DNA from: CAYGZA01 sp964354135 | GTDB taxonomy: Bacteria > Planctomycetota > Planctomycetia > Pirellulales > Thermoguttaceae | Assembly: GCA_964354135.1 (NCBI GenBank) | Contig: CAYGZA010000058.1 | Coordinates: forward strand, 1 to 25,913 | Direction of reading: 5' to 3' | Length of the DNA stretch: 25,913 nt | Shown here: positions 22,348 to 25,913 of the stretch, in pieces | How positions within the stretch are numbered: the first letter of the stretch is position 1 | Layout: every line of letters starts with the position of its first letter | Program-made: the position numbers and the translations under genes | The notes under the pieces: model-generated | What the model saw: the letters and a program-made list of their open reading frames with translations, nothing else | Told to the model about the DNA's origin: nothing | The model's database searches: none

Positions 22348-23025
22348 ATGAAGAGACTCTTCCCGATCTTGGCTGGCGTTGCCATATTCCTGTCTGGCTT
22401 GTGTCCCGCTGCCGCCGCAATCCTGCCCCTGCCGTTGGACGGACATTGGGTTAAGCTTGATGAGGTCATGCGGCCCGGAACTTTTTTCGGTAGATGGACT
22501 TCGCCCGATCTTACGCCGTGGGAGTACACGTTCAACTCGCCGGATTCGGTGCTGTTCACCATTACCGATTGGGCCGTCGTATCTGACCGGTTCGAAGTGT
22601 ACGACAACGGTGGTCTGGTTCCCATTTTGACCACGCCCCTAATGCCCGACTGGCCCGCTTTAGGCGCAGGTACCTCACAGACGTCGCCACCGTATACGCT
22701 CGATCCGGATGTGGCTCTAGCCAGCGGTGACTTCAGTTCCGGAACAATCTTGTTCGCGCCTGGAGCTCACTCCATAACTATCCGAGACATCCACATCCCG
22801 GAAATGGACAATGGGCAGACTTACTCGGATGGGACAGTGGCCTTCAAAGCGACAGTTGTGCCGGAGCCTGCCAGCCTTGCGATTTGGTCGTTGACGGCAG
22901 GGCTGTCGTTTGCCGGACTGGGCTCGCTGCGGCGGCGGAAGAACAAGACTGTCGATCGCGGGCGATGGTCGGATGAGAATCGGCAAGCGATCGTCGGGAT
23001 CATCGAGGCCGGCCGCCGGCGCTAA
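22348..23025 (+). CDS. PEP-CTERM surface protein with extra C-terminal tail (2)
   Basis: The 225-aa protein has a signal peptide (MKRLFPILAGVAIFLSGLCP), a beta-rich body, and VVPEPASLAIWSLTAGLSFA followed by SLRRRK. The tail WSDENRQAIVGIIEAGRRR follows, matching the first gene at most positions. The bodies of the two proteins differ, so the shared part is specific to the C-terminus. The ATG at 22348 is preferred over a GTG at 22342 because GGAGG then has a normal nine-base spacing. It is about 100 bases after gene 1 on the same strand. Confidence 0.85.
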   Translation: MKRLFPILAGVAIFLSGLCPAAAAILPLPLDGHWVKLDEVMRPGTFFGRWTSPDLTPWEYTFNSPDSVLFTITDWAVVSDRFEVYDNGGLVPILTTPLMPDWPALGAGTSQTSPPYTLDPDVALASGDFSSGTILFAPGAHSITIRDIHIPEMDNGQTYSDGTVAFKATVVPEPASLAIWSLTAGLSFAGLGSLRRRKNKTVDRGRWSDENRQAIVGIIEAGRRR

Positions 23026-23121
23026 GAAGCACTGGGAGTGTTGGGCGCCCAATTACGGTGCGCAGGCGGGATAGAGGGGGCTAAGCGTTCTTGACAAGTG
23101 TTTTTGGGAAGGAGACTGCTG

Positions 23122-23835
23122 ATGAAGAAGTGGCTCATTGCGATTGCAGCGGTGGTCTTGCTATTCGGCGCGGTTGAAGCGCAGGCCGCTGTCACTGTGA
23201 CTTACGACCTCGGAACGACCAATTTCACCACCGCACTGACGGGTTACTCGACGTACGGCGACATGATGGATGGTATGCGAGTGACGGCGTACTTTGTCGG
23301 CTCGGCCCAGGACGCCGTGTGGGGAGACACTGGCGCTGGTGCCGGGGCAGCTTCCTTCGGCGGTTGGTCGCTTTCTGAAAGCGGCGACACTTTCGGCGGC
23401 ACGTGGAGGCTGTCAAACAGAAGCGGTTCGGCCATCACCCGGTTGCTGATTGACGCCGGACCAGGAGACACCATTTTCGACACGAGACGGGTGGGTGATA
23501 TCGGGGGAACGGCTGGCTCAGAACGCGGGTGGACATTCGATGTCACCGGTGGCAGCGACGCAGGACTCGACATTCTGGCAACATATCGGGACTTGGTGGC
23601 GCTTACGGCTACTGCTCCGGTCGGGGACGTGTTCCGTCGCCTTGATATTCAGTTCAGGAACGTCGGTGGTTTTGCAACTGGACGCGACCTGACTTTCATT
23701 GCCGACACGGACAACATACTCTTCGCCGGTGATATCACGCCGGCGGTTCCGGAGCCGGCGAGTCTGATTGTTTGGTCCGCCATTGGCGGCCTCGGCATCG
23801 TCGGTGCCTGGCGGCGACGTAGGCGGGCAGCGTAG
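23122..23835 (+). CDS. PEP-CTERM surface protein, standard form (3)
   Basis: The 237-aa protein has a signal peptide (MKKWLIAIAAVVLLFGAVEA), a beta-rich body with many Gly/Thr/Ser, and VPEPASLIVWSAIGGLGIVG ending in WRRRRRAA at the C-terminus. This is the normal PEP-CTERM layout, without the extra tail of the two genes before it. GGAAGGAG lies before the ATG at 23122. No enzymatic motif is visible. It is presumably exported and processed by an exosortase encoded elsewhere. Confidence 0.88.
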   Translation: MKKWLIAIAAVVLLFGAVEAQAAVTVTYDLGTTNFTTALTGYSTYGDMMDGMRVTAYFVGSAQDAVWGDTGAGAGAASFGGWSLSESGDTFGGTWRLSNRSGSAITRLLIDAGPGDTIFDTRRVGDIGGTAGSERGWTFDVTGGSDAGLDILATYRDLVALTATAPVGDVFRRLDIQFRNVGGFATGRDLTFIADTDNILFAGDITPAVPEPASLIVWSAIGGLGIVGAWRRRRRAA

Positions 23836-23872
23836 ACTGCTCCAAAGAACGATCGGGCGAGAATGAGAATCG

Positions 23873-23898
23873 AAGGGCCATCTGAGAGGGTGGCCCTT
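23873..23898 (+). terminator. Hairpin after the PEP-CTERM genes
   Basis: AAGGGCCA and TGGCCCTT form a perfect eight-base stem with a ten-base loop, then TGTCATT. It is a plausible weak terminator for the PEP-CTERM run. Confidence 0.5.
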
Positions 23899-24003
23899 GT
23901 CATTGGAGATTCGGGTGCCGTCGCTAGAGTAGTACGCGCTGCGGCGCGCGAGAGTACGTCACCTCGGGCGACGCCCAATGCGTAGAAGAACGGGAGTCTG
24001 GAA

Positions 24004-24040
24004 GCCGTTGGGAGCCCCCAACGGCCTTTTTCTTTCTTTG
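24004..24040 (+). terminator. Strong intrinsic terminator at the end of an unexplained 140-base region
   Basis: GCCGTTGGG (24004-24012) pairs with CCCAACGGC (24017-24025) around AGCC, followed by CTTTTTCTTTCTTT. It is a textbook Rho-independent terminator. It sits 100 bases past the hairpin that already follows the last PEP-CTERM gene, so the 23899-24003 interval may be a small RNA or a long mRNA tail. No clear promoter was found. Confidence 0.85.
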
Positions 24041-24095
24041 AATGCCCACAGCCCCAGGGGCCTAGTTCAAATCAACCCCGTGGAGGACGAACGGG

Positions 24096-24530
24096 ATGGC
24101 CCGAGGCACTCGGATGGGGTTACCGGCAATGGTCCCCCCTGACAGACGGGGATCCTCCTGCGCCGTTTTGACGGCGGGAGGTGGCGGTGATAGAGTTGCG
24201 GTCAGGGGTCGTTTCTCCGGCCCGAGACACTTGCCGGAGGCTCGGGGAGTGCAGTGCAGTTCCGCCGGTGATTCATCGTCGTCTTCCCCGCGGAATCGGC
24301 CGAGGGAAGGGCCCGGTGCCGATAGGGAGCGCCGTTCCACGATCGGTGCCCGCGAGGAGGACGCCGACCGCCTGGTCGGTCGGCTGACCGAGCGCCTCGT
24401 GTACCTCCAGCGTCAACCGCGCCTGCGGCGCCGGCTGAAGCGGCTCGTGATCTTCCTGACAGCCCTGATCGTCGTGGCGGGGGGAGCGCTCTTGGCGTGG
24501 CAACTTGTCTCGTTTTGGCCGCCCTGGTAA
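24096..24530 (+). CDS. Small protein with C-terminal membrane helix, unknown
   Basis: The 144-aa product has a long, Arg/Ser/Gly-rich, probably disordered N-terminal part. It then has a charged helix (DADRLVGRLTERLVYLQRQP, RLRRRLKR) and a terminal hydrophobic helix (LVIFLTALIVVAGGALLAWQ). It looks like a tail-anchored or single-pass protein. GGAGG lies before the ATG at 24096. The first 90 residues have weak coding character, so a later start is possible. The family is not recognised. It is convergent with the small gene at 24555. Confidence 0.5.
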   Translation: MARGTRMGLPAMVPPDRRGSSCAVLTAGGGGDRVAVRGRFSGPRHLPEARGVQCSSAGDSSSSSPRNRPREGPGADRERRSTIGAREEDADRLVGRLTERLVYLQRQPRLRRRLKRLVIFLTALIVVAGGALLAWQLVSFWPPW

Positions 24531-24554
24531 CTCAACGGCGGCGCAAAGGCTACC

Positions 24555-24725
24555 CTATTGCTCTTCCGCCTCTTCGGGTAGCGGTTTGACCGCGTCGAGC
24601 CAATCGAGGTAATCCTCAACCTCGTTGAGCGGCATCCCAAGATCGATCGCGACCTGGACGGCGTCGGCGCGCTGGCCGAACGTGCCTGCGTATTCCAGCA
24701 GCAACTTGGCGATTTCGTGGGCCAT
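24555..24725 (-). CDS. Small helical protein (56 aa), unknown
   Basis: The peptide MAHEIAKLLLEYAGTFGQRA...DLGMPLNEVEDYLDWLDAV looks like three helices with an acidic end, and the second and third resemble a helix-turn-helix. The ATG at 24725 has no good ribosome site. An in-frame TTG at 24749 has GGGAG before it and would give 64 residues, so the start is uncertain. A promoter is visible upstream at 24884-24912. The family is not recognised. The region 24726-25032 otherwise holds only the promoter. Confidence 0.5.
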   Translation of the reverse strand: MAHEIAKLLLEYAGTFGQRADAVQVAIDLGMPLNEVEDYLDWLDAVKPLPEEAEEQ

Positions 24726-24883
24726 TGCGATCGGTCGGGATGGGCACAACCGATCTCCCGTCGAGCTGGAAGGTCGGCCGCCTTGCCTCCCGTCAGCCTT
24801 GTGCCGCTCGAGGATCACCGAATGATAAGTGTAGCCGGTAGCCAATGACCGCAAGAATACGGTGGGTAACTTCCTGCACGGTG

Positions 24884-24912
24884 AATATACCGCGGCGCGG
24901 AGTGAAAATCAA
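24884..24912 (-). promoter_or_regulatory. Candidate promoter for the 56-aa helical gene
   Basis: On the reverse strand TTGATT (24907-24912) and TATATT (24884-24889) are 17 bases apart. The start would be near 24877, giving a leader of roughly 130-150 bases. Confidence 0.5.
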
Positions 24913-25032
24913 CGGGGGCGCCTGTCCATTCCCACAAGGCTGCGACTGAGTCAGTCTTACGCGGCGCTAATCAAGCGACATCGCGGCGGCGGGGAGCATT
25001 CAGGGGAACTGCGCAATCCAGCGAAACTGCGG

Positions 25033-25497
25033 TCAGAAGCGCCCGGATCTGCCGAGCGATCCGCCGCGCCCGCCGGAACCCCCGGACCTTGGCGGAGGAG
25101 GCGTCCAGGTGGGACGGCGCGTGGCCGCAGCCGCAGCCCCGGGGCGACCTTGCGCCGAGTAGTAGTGCGAGTAGTTCATGAATCCCGCGCCGGTCCCCGT
25201 GGGGGCGGTGGGGCCTTGCTGCTCCAAGCTGGTCACCTGCTGTCCGAGGGTCTGGATGCCGGCGCCCTGCTGCCGGATTCTGGTGTCTTGCTGTTGAAGG
25301 GCCTCGCGGGTTTCCATTTGCGGGCGGACGTAGGTGAAGTAGTTGCCCAAGGGTCCCGGGCTTCGATTGTAAAGGTTCAGCCAAGGGCTGATCGTTGGTC
25401 TGGAAGGACGATAGGTCCCTTGAGCTTCCGCTGGCCGGGCGATCAATAGCGCCCCGCACGCCGCCAGAAGGACGACAACCATAGAACACGGTTTCAT
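25033..25497 (-). CDS. Secreted coiled-coil protein with Pro/Gly-rich tail
   Basis: The 154-aa protein has a signal peptide (MKPCSMVVVLLAACGALLIA, cut near AEAQG), then a Tyr/Pro-rich segment, a short coiled coil (about residues 62-95: REALQQQDTRIRQQGAGIQT, then LGQQVTSLEQQ) and a tail rich in Pro, Ala, Gly and Arg. GAGGAGG precedes the ATG at 25497, and a TATAAT lies at 25540. This layout is common among small planctomycete secreted proteins of unknown role. No domain with known activity is present. Confidence 0.7.
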   Translation of the reverse strand: MKPCSMVVVLLAACGALLIARPAEAQGTYRPSRPTISPWLNLYNRSPGPLGNYFTYVRPQMETREALQQQDTRIRQQGAGIQTLGQQVTSLEQQGPTAPTGTGAGFMNYSHYYSAQGRPGAAAAATRRPTWTPPPPRSGGSGGRGGSLGRSGRF

Positions 25498-25539
25498 GCC
25501 ACGCCCTCCTCGCCCAAATGGTCAGTGACGTACGAAGCC

Positions 25540-25545
25540 ATTATA
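25540..25545 (-). promoter_or_regulatory. TATAAT -10 box of the secreted coiled-coil gene
   Basis: A perfect reverse-strand TATAAT lies 43 bases before the start codon. The -35 at the expected distance is poor, so it may depend on an activator. Confidence 0.4.
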
Positions 25546-25671
25546 CCGGAGGCCAGAGGAAAGGACCACAATCTGGGTCGGTCCACTCTGCCCCTCCATT
25601 CGGCAATATCGTCACAGCCCGACCAGCGACTTCGGAACATTCGCCGGGTTTAGGCTTTGTGGGCCTCAGCG

Positions 25672-25711
25672 AGACCCGCGCGCCAACCTGACGGCACAGT
25701 TTCGCGGGTCT
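25672..25711. repeat. Inverted repeat near the insertion-sequence end
   Basis: AGACCCGCG (25672-25680) and CGCGGGTCT (25703-25711) are perfect inverted copies separated by 22 bases. They lie about 80 bases outside the transposase stop codon, in a gap (25546-25791) with no gene. They could belong to the terminus of the element or form a terminator. Confidence 0.35.
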
Positions 25712-25791
25712 ATTAGGGCAGACGCCATGCGCCTTTAGGGGGGTGCGTCCGGCTCGCGGTGAACAGCGTGCGGCACGCTTTCAAATGAGGT

Positions 25792-25913
25792 TCATCCGAC
25801 TAAAGCGTACCTGGATTCGTGGATTGCATAGATTTTCAGGATGAAGAACTGGTGGTCACGGAAGCCGTAGGCTTGGCGTTTCATGGTCTTGATCTTGTTG
25901 TTGGTGCCTTCCA
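25792..25913 (-). CDS. ISL3-like transposase, C-terminal fragment cut by the window edge
   Basis: The visible 39 codons read EGTNNKIKTMKRQAYGFRDH and then QFFILKIYAIHES before the stop at 25792. The EGxNNKIKxxKRxAYGFRxxxxF pattern is the conserved C-terminal end of ISL3-family (IS204/IS1001/IS1165) DDE transposases, including the catalytic glutamate (E of EGTNN). The 5' part lies outside the window, so intactness cannot be judged. The terminal inverted repeat was not identified with confidence. Confidence 0.72.
   Translation of the reverse strand, partial: EGTNNKIKTMKRQAYGFRDHQFFILKIYAIHESRYALVG

Noticed and set aside
23091..23113. Perfect TTGACA before the third PEP-CTERM gene
   Set aside because: The sequence 16-18 bases downstream has no -10 likeness and overlaps the ribosome site.
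1..25913. CRISPR arrays, tRNA or rRNA genes
   Set aside because: No regular repeat-spacer pattern and no recognisable tRNA cloverleaf or rRNA segment was seen. The only tandem repeats are short and have no spacers.

Overview
The window looks like a GC-rich chromosome segment from a member of the Planctomycetota. The reasons are three PEP-CTERM surface proteins, Tat-exported Gfo/Idh/MocA and aldo/keto-reductase-like proteins, a DUF4832 protein, a secreted HEAT-repeat protein, an S23-type four-helix-bundle gene, two csrA paralogues and a remnant of the LE-hLexR-xLLSV-type N-terminus common in planctomycete surface proteins. Genus cannot be told from the sequence alone.

Positions 1-3700 hold a run of small, mostly leftward genes: the start of a GT4-like glycosyltransferase, a DUF1328 membrane peptide, CsrA, two divergent DUF2294 (MpsC-like) genes, a BON-domain protein, a 36-aa membrane peptide and two unknown proteins. 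It resembles a stress or membrane-maintenance cluster. One DUF2294 gene is preceded by a structured leader or small RNA that ends in a very long intrinsic terminator.

Positions 4032-6535 form a leftward sulfur-trafficking operon. An ArsR-rhodanese fusion regulator overlaps a DUF2892-DsrE fusion, which is followed by a NifS/IscS-like cysteine desulfurase. A promoter and a perfect palindromic operator precede it. Positions 6823-8397 hold a type II restriction-modification pair, tail to tail, with the two stop codons sharing a CTAG; the methyltransferase is probably read from a leaderless mRNA.

Positions 8553-10900 carry convergent secreted polysaccharide genes (GH16 and DUF4832). Positions 11191-12355 hold a second csrA operon with a strong promoter and, downstream, a candidate small RNA that displays a CsrA-like AGGAUG loop and has its own promoter and terminator. 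A relic ORF and a secreted Ala/Pro/Tyr repeat protein follow.

Positions 13529-21234 contain exported sugar and surface metabolism genes: aldo/keto reductase, four-helix-bundle protein, Gfo/Idh/MocA oxidoreductase, HEAT-repeat protein and a large TIM-barrel glycosidase-like protein. Positions 21605-23835 contain three consecutive PEP-CTERM genes, two of which carry an unusual shared C-terminal tail beyond the normal sorting signal. The right end has small hypothetical genes, a secreted coiled-coil protein and the C-terminal end of an ISL3-like transposase cut by the window edge.

The strongest leads for something undescribed are the CsrA-linked small RNA candidate at 12211-12355, the leader and terminator in front of DUF2294 at 1366-1564, the PEP-CTERM tail family, and the internal start that could yield both membrane-tethered and soluble DsrE.
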